From Stenopsyche tienmushanensis (taxonomy: Eukaryota; Arthropoda; Insecta; Trichoptera; Stenopsychidae), in NCBI GenBank assembly GCA_008973525.1, contig WACJ01000008.1, forward strand, positions 620,001 to 684,000: a stretch of 64,000 nt of DNA. The letters are read 5' to 3'. The notes under the pieces are model-generated. The model saw only the letters and a program-made list of their open reading frames with translations. It did not search any database and was not told the origin of the DNA. The number at the start of each line of letters is the position of its first letter. Position 1 is the stretch's first letter. A program made the translations under genes and the position numbers. Below are positions 34,291 to 45,762 of this stretch, piece after piece.

Positions 34291-36329
34291 GCAACGCGTA
34301 ATTATTCGTTTTCTCGTGAACGAAGGCGCGTGATCAAGTGAAATTTTTATGAGATTTGAGGCAAAATGATGATACTCCCGAGAAGTAAGAAGTGTTTGAA
34401 CCCAAAAGTTTCGAGAAACAATGGGATGAATCTTGAAGTCAAACAAAATCAAAAATATCAGAATTTTGAAGAGTGCATTTAATGTTTTTAAGAGTGCATT
34501 TCTTAAAATCGTAACCTCTTTAACGTTTTTATTAAGCCTACTGCTGAAAAAAACATCTCAGATTTCGTTGAGGTTGGTTTTATCGACAGTAGAGAATCGT
34601 AAAGAATATCTAAAATAACACAGCTTTTTTTGATGTGATCGAAATTTATGAATAGTTTTTCAATAAACTTATCAATATTTTCAATTAACTTTAACAATTA
34701 ACCATTATTTTTTATAAACACAGCATATGTGTCGACAATTAAATTTAAGTGATTTGTTGATTGATTTAGAGAGCAAAATAAATATTTTTAGCATGATGCT
34801 CATTGAGTTTCATCTTGTTTTAACTTTGTAAATATTAGAATCTACGCAACGCAATATCGAATTTTACAGAGGCTTTCGGTCTAGGGGTAATATTTATTTC
34901 GGGGTAGGATTTGGGATTGAATCCAATGGTATCTTATGTTCGAATCATGATTTTTCATCGTTTGAAGCAACAATACAGGGAAACAGCAGGGGTCAAGAGC
35001 GCAAGATTAAGCAAAAACATATTCATTCAGACACGTAAATGGTAATTTTTTTTATTACCAGGCGAAAAAATACACACGTCGTGATCGCTGTTCATCAAAA
35101 ATCATATTCCCGGATACGTTAACAAAAAAATATTTGACGTCAATTCAACGTATACGAAGCTGGCTCGGGTCAAATCCTATAATCGTCGGCTTGTTTTAAT
35201 GATTCGTCGAATAGGCGGATTATCATTTAAATTATAGCACGATTGAAACATGAATTCGATATCCAAATTTGATTTTTTGTTGACATGTGTACGGAAATAT
35301 TCGCATTACGCTCACGAAACTTCGATTTCGCATCGAAAAAAATTGTTTTTGATTCAATTTAATATTTTGTTTTGAATTGATGATTGCGTTCAATAACAAC
35401 AATTAGATCGCTTATTTAAAATTCGACACTATTATATTGTACATAATCGATATACGCAATGATCGAAAAGGTGCTGGGGTTACGACATATCATAAACTTT
35501 AAAGCAATTGTGTATGGGCGTATATAATAATCGAGATGGCACTCATTTCTTCTATTAAATTTCGATTGTAAAATGTGTTGCAACGATAATTTTCTAACAT
35601 TGTGCCAAATTAGCACAGAGAGAAAAGCAATTCGACCAATTGAATGCACACTTAAGGGGTCATATTACTTAATAATATAAAAATGTATCGTTTTACGTCC
35701 AAAAGCTTTAGGCCTTATGTATGATTTTTCGCAATGTATTTTTGATCTAAATAAATCGTTATTTTATGCAATCAGTTTCCAAAGTCATATGTGCAATTCG
35801 CTTTTATGCTTATGAATTCGATCGCAAATACGCGACTGCACTCATCCAAAGGTTAATGCGAATGGCATAAATATGCAATTACATACGTATTTATGAAAAA
35901 TTAACGTCTGATGATTTACCGGAAAGATGCCTTTGATCGAATACACGAAATAACAATTAGAGTTTCAACGCATGTGTATGGTCTTTGGTATCGAAATATA
36001 TTTTTTGTAGCTGGAAAACTGGAAATCGTAACATATTCTGCAGCCTGCATTTTTAACGATATGAGTCACAATCGATCGAGATGTTTTGCGATTCAAAGAG
36101 ACCAATGTCATTGCTAACATCCGCAGTTGTGAAAATTCTAAAGAAGCCGAAACAGCTCACAGAGACGCCACATCGACCGAAAAAGACGAATTTGAAGTGT
36201 TTGAAGGATTGTTCTATATGGAACTGGAATCGCTAATTACTAGTACAGTACATTCTAAACACGGATAATCCGAATTATGAAATGTTTAATACTAAAATTA
36301 TAATTAGGAATTTTACATACTTCTCATCA
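34291..36329. other. Unrecognised AT-rich stretch, about 2 kb
   Basis: Only short open frames without motifs (34433-34618, 35416-35649, 35911-36117, 36086-36268). No repeat recognised. Confidence 0.35.
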
Positions 36330-36420
36330 CTAGAAATACATTCATTCCATCAGATAGGAAGCTTTTTGATTCCGTCACTGAAAAGAGAAGGCGGCTGTTC
36401 CAAAAATCAGTTGTGCACGT
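36330..36420. repeat. Short repeat H copy 2
   Basis: ACTAGAAATACATTCATTCC, AGATAGGAAGCTTTTTGATT and CGTCACTGAAAAGAGAAG correspond to 34196-34290. It lies 80 bp from hAT-A copy 8, so it could be an older insertion target. Confidence 0.5.
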
Positions 36421-36499
36421 ATTGTTTGACCGCAACTCTGTCATGAAATCGTTGCCCTCTTAACGCCTCTATAAACGCATGGTAGTCACATAAGGCTAA

Positions 36500-37216
36500 G
36501 TTTGGATTGTAAAGTTGACATGCAAAAGAAAGACGTTTCGTCATTTAGTCTGGATATGATTTTGGAAGTCAGGCAATTTGCTGTTGAAAATGCACGCTCA
36601 GCCTCCACACTCGTTGAAGATATCGTCATCAGATATTTAAATGCTAGTTCGAGTTTATGACCGCGTGAGCCCCCATTTTCATATAACACCATCACTGATA
36701 AAATTCCTTTTTGCCGAGACATGGACTAAAACTCTCAAAATTTCCGATTTCCCCACAAATTATTTATTTCCGTCGCTGCAGATGAATACCTATATACTTT
36801 AATACTTTGATGTGATTCATAATTATATTGCGGAGGAATACAAAAATTCCGAAGCCCGTATCTATTATATTTAATATCGATATTCCCATTATTAGAGTCG
36901 ATGTGTAGTAAATACATCACCGGTAGGGAAAGGTTATTTTGAAATTGCAATTTGAAAAACATATATATACTTTATATATGTATACATAGATTAGCCAGTT
37001 ACTACACCTAGGCGCCGCCGAAGCTCGCCAATTAGTAGTTACGCCATTGTTTCCAAGCGTCCAGATTTCGGCGGGAATGTCTCGATTTAGTAGCCTTCAT
37101 CGTGCTGATGAGGTGTACGATTTCTGTTAGATAAAAATTTCAATCCCGATTTTTTTGGGATTATCTCGGGATTCATGGGAACCTTAAACTATCCGGGATT
37201 GGATTCCCTATACATG
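36500..37216 (-). mobile_element. hAT-A copy 8, longest single copy
   Basis: Minus-strand copy from the C-terminal motif to the CCCGGG-type start (CCGGGATTGGATTCCCTAT near 37213). Two frames overlap: 36735-36962 gives LPVMYLLHIDSNNGNID then YNRYGLRNFCIPPQYNYESH, and 36486-36722 gives LYENGGSRGHKLELAFKYL, MTISSTSVEAERAFSTANC, LTSKI, RLNDETSF. The stretch upstream of the hAT motif therefore also keeps a readable frame in several copies (here and at 48540-48737), so it is probably transposase too. The TAGGCGCCGCCGAAGCTCGC segment is present at 37010. Confidence 0.87.
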
Positions 37217-38518
37217 GCTAATATCCTGAACTAACATCAGATAAAAATATTTATTTAATATAGGTTGTTTATCGATTTAAACTATATGTTTCGGCTAATA
37301 TGAGATGTTTCGCATTCGTAGTATTGACCCTATCTATAGTCATATTTTAAAAGCAAATCTCTCAAATCAATTTTGTCCGATACGAACAAGTATATAAGCC
37401 TCATCGGTTGTATTGTTTCCTTGGTTAAATCAGAGTTTAAATAGTGCTTTTAATGTTTTCCTCGTTCTTTTAAGGCTGTATCAATTAGCGATTAGTCGTA
37501 CTCATTATAGCGAGCTCGACGAGTCGTTTTGCAATAAAAATTTAATTATTTATAATTATTTTAGTAAGTGCATCATCAGTCGTTAACAAAGCGTCGGATA
37601 CGCATTATACATGTAAATGGTATAAATGATTGCTTCACAAATGGATGTGGAGAGAATGTGTATGGGATCGCATTTTTATAAGTTTTTTCGATTCTAAAAT
37701 TGCAACACTTCGTTACACATTGCATTCGGCTGTCGATAATTAATTGATGATTAACACATGACATGAATTTTTTAAGCCATTTGTTCTATATATCAACGTC
37801 GCGCCGATGAGATTAGACCGAGCGTTTCGTTTATGTAATTGCTTTTTGTCAGATATTTAACTGGAATTGGGCAACGGTTTCAAATCTGATAGCGATCGTC
37901 GATTTTGAGTTTGTGATAGGAAAAAAATAGATTTTGCGTTTTGTTTCATAATTTTTGTCGAAAAATGCATGATTAATTGTGCGTACGATCTATAAAATAT
38001 ATAAACAGCTTTTAAAAGGTTTTAAAAATTTATGCTCAAAATATTTTATAGATTGCAATGTTTTTATTATTTTCATATAAAATTAAGATCCCGTTGAATA
38101 AAAATGGTACGTATAATTTAATCGACGGCAATAATTTATACCAAGAAAGGTGTTTCGATAAATAAATATGAGATAAAAATTCTTCAGGTTATATATGGAT
38201 AAATCTAACGATGGCGAAATCAGACCGACATTGGTAATAGTGTCGAGCTATTTTGCAGAAGGAAGTGCTTTTCCTTTGGATCAAGAATTTCCTGGTGCTA
38301 ATTTTTTTATTTTACAAACACTTTATAATGATTAAGAATATTGATAGCGTATAAATTTAATCATTTACGATCAATCAAAGTTATTAATATGATTAGATTT
38401 GCGATTTAACACATTAATTACAAAGCACGCGTCTGCCTCCTGGCGCCGATAATCCTTCAATGTCACGCGTAAGTTTTAAAAGTTCAGAAATATGTGTTTA
38501 TTGATATCATATTAGCTA
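37217..38518. other. Unrecognised AT-rich stretch, about 1.3 kb
   Basis: No motif-bearing open frame and no repeat recognised. Confidence 0.35.
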
Positions 38519-38845
38519 CAGTGGATCCTCGATTATCCGGATTGTTCAAAATAAGAAGAGTGAAGAGTGTATTTTTATGTATTTCATACAAAGACGATCC
38601 ACTGAACAGTCAATATTTGGTCCATTACTGTATGAAAAAGCAATAATTTTCAATACAAAATGAATGATGAAGATCACCTTCAAAGGAAGTTCGGGCTGGC
38701 TTGAAAAATTCAAAGGATGACATGGTATCAGGGAGCATTAAATTCATTTGGAAAAGCTTTCTGCTGACACACTTTCAGCAAGCACATACATTGACAGATT
38801 GAAGCTATTTGTGGAGAAGGAAAAAATCGACGAAGAGTTTATATA

Positions 38846-39358
38846 TTAGGTTGTCCAATAAGTTTATTTCGAAAATGAACACAGATCTAATCATAGCCAT
38901 GGTTGAAGAAAACCCGCGATATACAGACTAAACTCAAATAAACTTCAGCGTATTTTAACATGCGATCTTCTTCTCTAAGGATATAATAGCCAACTTTTTT
39001 TGAAGAGACTTGTCACTGGAGATGAAAGTTGGATACTCTATGAGAATATCCAACGTAAACGATCTTGGACCAAGGGTACAGAAGCTTTAACTGTAGCTAA
39101 ACCTGGCCTATATCCAAAAAAAGTTTTGCTATGCATTTGGTGGGACTGAAAGGGGGGTAGTTTATTATGAGCTACTTCAGCAAGGTGAAACGATCAAATC
39201 AACAAAATATTGTTTTGTTGATTGTCTTCAGATTAATATTTTTCCTTCATTGAAAAATTCTTTACGTGGTAAAAATTTAAATTCAAAAAAATGATATAAA
39301 AATGTACCTTGTTCAATATTTTGCCAACAAACCTGGGGAATTTTAGCAAGAAGGGATA
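38846..39358 (+). pseudogene. Mar-K copy 1: mariner pseudogene nested in Tigger
   Basis: Left end TTAGGTTGTCCAATAAGTTT after TA. As in copy 2 the helix-turn-helix is deleted; then LVTGDESWILYEN (38 bp earlier in frame FFEETC through a frameshift), TKGTEALTVAKPGLYPKK, VLLCIWWD-stop, VVYYELLQQGETIKSTKY. A second deletion joins this to FPSLKNSLRGKN and QYFANKPGEF, QEGI near the C-terminus. The two catalytic motifs HQDN and SPDLAPSD are lost. No right terminal repeat is seen; LINE-FG begins at about 39359. Confidence 0.85.
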
Positions 39359-39388
39359 CCCGTTGGGTGAGCGTTCGAAATAAAGCTT

Positions 39389-39852
39389 GGCGTTAATGCT
39401 ACTGCAGCGTGGGCGATTAACCATCCCCATGTAGTAGCGTCATCTTCCATTTCTCTTCAGGTGCAATGTGCTATTTTAACAGCGCCATCTCTTGCGGCCC
39501 TGTGGAGACATTGCACCTGCTTACCGAGCGATCGCTTCTTGCGCGTGCACCGTTGCCGGTTGGGTTAGGTTAGGACGGTTGGCCTTGGCTGCGGGATGTC
39601 GTCCTTCCTGCAGACAGACCTCTTTCTCTTTATTTGTAGTGCGGAATAAATAGTTATCTCGAAGAGTCTTTCCATTCGACGCGCTTCGTATTCCTATCCA
39701 TCGTCCAGCAACATTACGGCCCGATATAAGAACGGACCCGTGCAGTAGTGCAGCCATCCCGACGAGCACGGGGAGGCGGGGAGCCGCCCGGGGACTCTGC
39801 CCCCGAGAGCGCCTCCGCCTTAAACGTTACACTACCTTCAATATCGAGCGAA
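39389..39852. mobile_element. GC-rich insert, possibly a solo LTR
   Basis: About 460 bp of clearly GC-richer DNA present here but absent from the paralogous LINE-FG site at 50740-50760. Between TGTAGTAGCGTCATC (39431) and AACATTACGG (39711) it has LTR-like features: TG start, a GGAATAAATAG poly-A-type signal at 39640, and an ATTAC end. GCCGCCCGGGGACTCTGCC follows outside that span. No coding domain. No 4-6-bp duplication could be fixed, so the LTR reading is inference. Confidence 0.35.
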
Positions 39853-39866
39853 TGAGGAGGTGAATG

Positions 39867-40455
39867 CAGAGCCGTAACTAGGGTATAAAGCGCCCGTGGC
39901 AAATATCTAACTTAACCCCCCCCCCTCCCCCGCCCGCAATCCAATTTATTTTTAAAAGTTAACTAATACTATTATAATGTATGTTTTAAAATAATATACA
40001 AAGACAGTAAAAAAAAAAACTCGACCTAACGTATAGATGGCGGATTACTGTTGTAAAAAATACTGTGATAGAAATTGTCTAGAAGCTATGTTGCATCCGT
40101 GATCGTACAGATCATAGAAAATTCCGCAAAAGGCCCTAAAAGAGGACGGAGTGGTCATAAGGTTTGTATGCTCAATCGGTCCGCTTTTCGGACCGCTGAT
40201 ATAACAAGTGAGCGGCTCGTGATTGGATGCCATACACGAACATAGCGATAATGAAGAAAAGAAGATTAGACAACTTAGCATATATTATAAAAACGGACAG
40301 AGTCAATCAGTGTTGATTCATGTAAAGTAGAAAGGTTGAGTAAAATAAAAACCATGCACAACTCTCCGACCGGGTCGGTAGTCTGCGTTTTGCGCCCCAA
40401 GCCCAGTTGCGCCCGTGGCGGGCGCCTGCTTTGCCACGCCCTAGTTACGACCCTG
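39867..40455 (+). mobile_element. hAT-B copy 5, perfect 8-bp target duplication
   Basis: Left end CAGAGCCGTAACTAGGGTA with AAGCGCCCGTGGCAAA; right end, in reverse, CAGGGTCGTAACTAGGGCG with GCGCCCGCCACGGGCGC. GGTGAATG is repeated exactly on both sides (39859-39866, 40456-40463). The unoccupied paralogous site, single GGTGAATG, exists in reverse at 50732-50739. Like copy 4 it lacks the mariner block and carries a C-rich tract near 39917. No transposase. Confidence 0.93.
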
Positions 40456-40964
40456 GGTGAATGTATGATACAGACGAGATGGGTGTAACCCTTTCATGTG
40501 AATTGATATTGAAGAGGCCCATAGTTCTGCAGTGGACTGTTTGTGGTTGCATTATGATGATGATGATATAAAAATCATTTGCTTCGACGATTATTGCTAG
40601 CGGACGAAAACAATGAAGACACAGTTATCAGCTTCCACAAGAAAATCAATTTAAAACGAAGAAGATGTAGCCGAGTGATTAAATTCGATGCAAACGATCC
40701 TGGATGATGTGAAAATAACTAAAGAAATATCTGCCTTGAAAGAACAAGATCGAATGATGAAGCATTTCAGTGTTTAGATGTCGTCATTAAATGGCTTGAA
40801 AACCAAGAAGAGTGCAATTCAGGACAACTCGTATTTGCGATTTGACAGCTTCTAAAAGAAGAGCTAGCTTAAAGCCAAAATTGATTATTGATTCTTTTAA
40901 TAAAATTTCGTTATCCGGATTACTTTCATCCACAATTAGTTCGGATAAGCGATAGGTTCTACTG

Positions 40965-42977
40965 TGTTAAGATTAATTGACTCATAAAAATATGTTTCCC
41001 GCATATAACCATTGGCCGATATATATTAGAACTACGCTTCCCGCACGTAATGTGTTAAGATTAAGGTTGAGGATACGAAGAACCCCTTTCAATGCTGAGA
41101 GTTTTTTTATTATCAAACGGCTCATATTAACGGAATCCATAGAATCCAAACCGCGCAGTCAGTTTCCTCAGCGAATTATTATAGACGACCTCATTCATCA
41201 TTATAACGTTATGCAATTCCAATTTTCACTTTTTGTTTAGATACGTATCGCTTTGAAGGGAAACCATGCAACGCAGTCGCTGAGAGCGCTCTCGAACGAT
41301 TTTTACTTTCCCAATAATAACAAGTCCGTACCTACGAAAAAACGCGGTTGTCGAATTTCATAATATGCTTAAAATGTGACCCAGTCGACACAATAAGCCC
41401 TAAGAAGTTTTTGACATGGTTCCTAATAAGCAGAGAATCATACATCAAAATGTTACCAACCAATTACACAAGTTAATAAGGCTTTAACCGCATAGATTTT
41501 TATATGAACCAAATACTGTCATTGATCAATTGATTCTTGTTGTGAATGCTTGGGTCCAAATTAATCATAAATCTTAAAGCTCTGGGGAAATTTTAAGATA
41601 ATCATTGAAAAATAAAGTCATCGAAATAAGTGTTATTTGCGTGCCAAAAGTCATTCAAAATAAATTTGATGATGATGTTATGGAGGCTTTTATATTTTTG
41701 TATTTGCAAATGCTGGTTCTGTAATAAGAAAATATATAGAACATGCGGAAATCTTTATGCTCTTAATATATTCCGTGGATGAATTCATCACGCGTTTTGT
41801 ATTCCTGTTATTTTTAAAGCGCGTCTTTTGAATTCATCACGCTCTATTCATTATCTCCATTATGTGGCTTCCATTCAAAAAACTCGTTTATTCACAAGCG
41901 CATGTTTAATCTTTGAAAATATTGACCGTTCTGCAGAGTGAAAAAACTCATTATGGACAATTTGACTCTAAGTAATTTTCCAGTGTTTCCTTGATGTTCT
42001 CGTCTCGTCTTTTTTAAACTACGCAATAAATTCGATTGTATTTTTTTACTGTTTACCTTCAAAAGACAGCCAGAAAAAGATGAAGAAGATTTCAAATGGA
42101 TACGATTGTTCTGTACACACAAATGAGTGGTCAGGCAAGTTCACGGTCTTCAAACGAAGAAAACTTCGACATTGAAATTTACCTTTTATGAAGTTAGAAA
42201 AACTATGCATGACTTTGCAAAAGATTCACCATCAGCATCGATGATGCTTGACAGTATTATGTTTTTGCCTGTCGATTAACATATTTTTTACATAGACAAT
42301 CAAGAAAATCAATAAACATTGATCTAGGACGTTTATAATTGCAACAGGAAACGGATACGACGTTGAACTTGCCATTTTAAGACCTTGAAAAAACGAAGGA
42401 AACTAGAGCGGAAAATATTAAAATGACTGGAAAAATACTTGATGATTCATCAACAGATATTATAAAACGAAGGAAAGGATTAATTGAGACCATTAACATA
42501 AATTTTACTTCCTGCCAATCAGATTTAATTCGCATCATCGATGCTTAACTATTGCAATATCCAAGCTTAAGAAATTTATGCCAATATTGGGATAAAATCA
42601 AAGAGTGCAAAAGTATTTTTTGAGAGTTTTAATCGCATTGAAGAACGAGTTTTTGTTGAAAACTAATATTGAAATTCCCCATGGACATCTAGTAATCTAC
42701 GATCATTTACATCTAGATTATTTCATTGAGTATAAACATTCCAAACCAATTTACAATATCGGTTATGTCCATAATAACCATAATGTGGCATAAAACATTT
42801 CCACACAGCCATCATTTTGCTCGATGTGACTTCGAGCTATGATTCATGCATATTTTTAATAGCAGAATATTATGAGTTACCATAATCTTATAATCTCTTG
42901 ACATTATAATAGAATACTGTAAAAATGGTGTATTTTAACCAGGCGGATATCATGTATTCTGTTCGTGTGGATGGAGA
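40965..42977. other. Unrecognised AT-rich stretch, about 2 kb
   Basis: Open frames at 40977-41240 (+), 41892-42122 (-) and 42605-42793 (+) have no recognisable motifs. GTGTTAAGATTAA appears at 40964 and again at 41051. No repeat family recognised. Confidence 0.35.
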
Positions 42978-42979
42978 TA

Positions 42980-43358
42980 TCGAGTCAGTCCAAAAGTTCG
43001 TGCGCATTTTTAAATCGTGTAAATAAAACACAGTTTAAATTTTTAATCAATGATATATTTTCCTCGACTATCTACAATTTCTTGCCATCATACAGGCAGT
43101 ATTTCAATTCCATTTGCTGCAGAAAGACACTGGTTTCGAGTAAAAAAAACAACTTTTTTTTATGCGCATTCGCATAAAAAAAGCTTTGTCCTCTATAGAA
43201 AAACGATGGATAAGTTTCATTATTATTGAAAATCGCACAAAAAAGATCCGCATAAAAACAGACTCAAGTGTATACTACTAATTTTTATCGCTGCAGAGTT
43301 TTATTTACACTATTTAAAAAAATCCCAAAAATGCGCACGAACTTTTGGACTGACCTGA
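42980..43358. mobile_element. Mar-D copy 1, complete TIRs and TA duplication
   Basis: Left end TCGAGTCAGTCCAAAAGTTC, then GTGCGCATTTTT and GTGTAAATAAAAC; right end in reverse TCAGGTCAGTCCAAAAGTTC with the same continuation. Inverted repeats are about 50 bp with a small indel. TA at 42978-42979 and 43359-43360. The interior holds an ATGCGCATTCGCATAAAAA palindrome and CGCATAAAAACAGACTC, the core module seen in copies 2 and 3 but in opposite orientation. No transposase; 379 bp. Confidence 0.88.
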
Positions 43359-43638
43359 TATTTCATTCGAATCATTGAAATATTGGTCTTTTTTTTAGCA
43401 TTTTTTGTTAATTGTGAAATTATAATTTATGAATATTGAAGACAATCGTATTAAATCCTCGCTATTTAATCCAATATTTTTATCATCATCATAGTTACCC
43501 AATCCAATCCCGAGAAAAATTTCGATCCCGGGATTTCGGGATTGCATTAGACCAGGGGTCGGCAACCTGCGGCTCGCGAGCCACATGTGGCTCTTTGGAC
43601 GTGAAGCTGCGGCTCTTTATCACAGTTTTACTCCAAGC

Positions 43639-45128
43639 ATGGCATTTACTCAAAAAAGGAGAAGAACTGAAGAAGAGCATCGAGGATTCAATCGGGATTG
43701 GACGAAGTCGTTCGCTTTCATATTCAACTCAGATGGCCTCCCATCTTGTCTCATTTGCCACAAAAAACTTGCACACAATACGAAATCAAATTTAGAGAGA
43801 AACTTCACTACAAACCAGAAATCTTGAAAAAAAACCAAAGATTCGCCAATATCCGCTAAAACGGTACAAGATAGAATAGCTAAAATGTCTTCAAATGTAA
43901 CATATTTGCAGGTGGAAGACATTCAACTGGCTTTTGCTTTATCACTTGCTATAAATGAGTATTGCGACATAAAAGACACAGCAATCGTGGCTCTTTTTGT
44001 CAGGTAAAAAGAAAAATTTCTAGGATTGCTACCGCTCTCGGGACAAACTAGAGGGGAAGATATAGAGAATAACGTGCAAAAATGGCTCGAAGATAATAAG
44101 ATCAATTTAAATAAAATCTTTTCGATAGCAACTGATGGAGCCAGAAGTATGACAGGAAATATAGGGACAATAACGATTCTTCAGAGCAAAATAAACCATG
44201 AAATACTTACGTTTCACTGCATAATACACCAAGAAGCGCTTTGTGCCCAAAAATTTCCGGCCAAAATAGTTCAGGTCATGACTTTGGTAATCTAGATTGT
44301 TAACAGCATCTTGTCAAAAGCACTCTACCATCGTCAGTTTAAAGAATTCTAGAACGAAATGAATACTCAGTATTCCGACCTCCTTCTTCAGAATAAAGTG
44401 CGATGGCTTTCCAAAGGTAAGGTGTTGAAACGTTTTACTTTGTGCTTGGATGAAATAAACACATTCCTCAAAGAAAAATATATTAATCACCCTGAATTAG
44501 AGAACGACAAATGGTTGCAATTTTTTTTCTTTATAGTAGATATCACGGCGAAATTAAATGATCTGAATCTAAAACTGCAAGGAAAGGAAAACCCAACCTA
44601 TGTTTTAATAGAAGAGTTGAGTTGTTTTGATGAAGAAATAATTATTTTTGCAGAAGATATTCAGAGCGGTTAATTACTTCATTTTCATTTTCTAAAGCAA
44701 TATCGCACTAAAACCAGTGCGATTGTTGACACAAATTACTTCAGCACAGTTATAAAATAATTAAAGATGAATTTTCTGACAGATTTCAGCAATTCAAAAC
44801 CAACAAAGCCATTCTAGCATTCATAGTAAGTCCTCTCAACACAAATAGTAACGAAATCTACATTGAGCCATTTGGAGTTGATACCGAATCTCTAGAAACG
44901 CAATTGATCGATTTAAAAAGTAATGCTTTGTGGAGTGGAAAATTTACAGAGTTGAAAAGCAAGTTGGAAGAGTTGGAGGTCCAGAAATGTATGTACGTAA
45001 CGCAATAAAAGTGGACAGCTTTAAAAGAAATGCCGCGAGTTGAGGCACTTATATTCGACGCATGGAATAGTCTTCCAGATTGCTACAGTGAGGTGAAGAA
45101 TTTGGCATTTGGAGTCCTGACTATCTTC
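43639..45128 (+). pseudogene. hAT transposase pseudogene (ZBED5/GTF2IRD2-like)
   Basis: Starts MAFTQKRRRTEEEHRGF; next FAFIFNSDGLPSCLICHKK gives the BED-type finger (C-L-I-C, with LERNF further on in place of the His pair). After a stop near 43826 the frame continues with [32 protein letters not shown]. Then 44026-44295: LPLSGQTRGEDI, FSIATDGARSMTGN (catalytic Asp of the DDE core), FHCIIHQEALCAQKFP; and 44359-44673: [31 protein letters not shown]. Later text keeps NTNSNEIYIEPFG and LKSNALWSGKF. At least four stops or frameshifts. The hAT dimerisation end is not clearly recognised. Confidence 0.85.
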
Positions 45129-45152
45129 TGATCGACATATTTGCAAGAGTAA

Positions 45153-45352
45153 GGCCCGATTCACACCACGGTGCCACTAACGGCTCGATCCCGCTCTCGG
45201 TCTCGGTCCGGTCAAACACTTTTACACAAGAAACGGAATCGGAACGATCCGATAGTGTGAATACTCTGACTGTTTCCTGTGTAAGAACATTAGATCGGAC
45301 CGAGATCGGAGCGAGATCGAACCGTCAACGGCACCACAGTGTGGATCGGGCC
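45153..45352 (+). mobile_element. Harbinger-like MITE, 200 bp, TAA duplication (copy 1)
   Basis: Left end GGCCCGATTCACACCACGGT then GCCACTAACGGCTCGATC; right end, in reverse, GGCCCGATCCACACTGTGGT then GCCGTTGACGGTTCGATC. The inverted repeats extend about 60 bp through CTCGGTC/GACCGAG blocks. TAA lies exactly on both sides (45150-45152, 45353-45355), the PIF/Harbinger target pattern, and GGCCCG ends fit. Much more GC-rich than its host hAT. A second copy is at 63177-63337. Confidence 0.8.
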
Positions 45353-45694
45353 TAAGCGTTCTCTTGCATGAATATAATTAAAAGTAAAGTAAGAAGCCAA
45401 CTAACGAATGAAAATTTAGAGTCGTGTTTGAAACTTAAACAACAAGTTATGAGCCAAATTTATCCAAACTTTCTAAAACCATGCAAAACCATCGCTCCCA
45501 TTAAATTTATTTGCTCAAATGTATGTTATTGTTTTATTTATTTCTAAGTACAAATTACATTGCTTAAAAAAAAATTCTACTGGAATAACCATGCAAAACC
45601 ATCGCTTCCATTGAATTTGTTTGTTATTGAAGTACAAGTTAGTGTTGTAAGTAAGTGTTTAATTATTTTGATTTTTTAACTTAATAGGTGATTA

Positions 45695-45762
45695 TCTAAT
45701 AATACCATATATATATTATCTAATAATACTATATATATATATATATATTATCTAATTTGTTG
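45695..45762. repeat. AT microsatellite and TATCTAATAATA-type repeat
   Basis: TATATTATCTAATAATAC is repeated, followed by about ten AT dinucleotides and TTATCTAATT. Lies in the 3' non-coding part of the Charlie-like hAT. Confidence 0.8.

Larger units (their letters stand above)
39359..40575 (+). mobile_element. LINE-FG 3' end with ATG-type tail, interrupted twice
   Basis: Pieces at 39359-39388 (GTTGGGTGAGCGTTCGAAA), 39853-39866 (GAGGAGGTGAATG) and 40456-40575 (ATTGAAGAGGCCCATAG, TTCTGCAGTGGACTGTTTGT) align in order with the reverse of 50640-50760. The end ATGATGATGATGATA at 40554-40568 is the sort of short tandem tail made by RTE-like LINEs, and the text before it can be read as a LQWTV-type C-terminus. 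Interruptions: a GC-rich block (39389-39852) and hAT-B copy 5. Confidence 0.5.
38519..40964 (+). mobile_element. pogo/Tigger element carrying four nested insertions
   Basis: Left end CAGTGGATCCTCGATTATCC preceded by TA; right end, in reverse, CAGTAGAACCTATCGCTTATC. Between 38670 and 38843 the frame, with two stops, reads GSSGWLEKFKG, HGIREH, HLEKLSADTLSASTYID, matching the second half of the CENP-B-type DNA-binding domain. It is then cut by a mariner. Remains of the C-terminal part resume around 40590-40870 (NEDTVIS, EDVAE, QTILDDV). The DDE core is gone. The interior insertions are listed separately. Right-hand TA is mutated (TG). Confidence 0.8.

Noticed and set aside
39521..39902. Minus-strand open frames of 82 and 62 codons in the GC-rich insert
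   Set aside because: Long frames are expected by chance in this GC-rich block; no domain recognised, and the block behaves as an insertion.
43585..43922. Alternative frames overlapping the start of the Charlie-like transposase
   Set aside because: The BED-finger text in the 43639 frame identifies the true coding frame; the others are shadows.
45695..45762. Possible regularly spaced repeat array
   Set aside because: It is an AT microsatellite with a short TATCTAATA motif, with no spacers; no CRISPR-like structure anywhere in the window.
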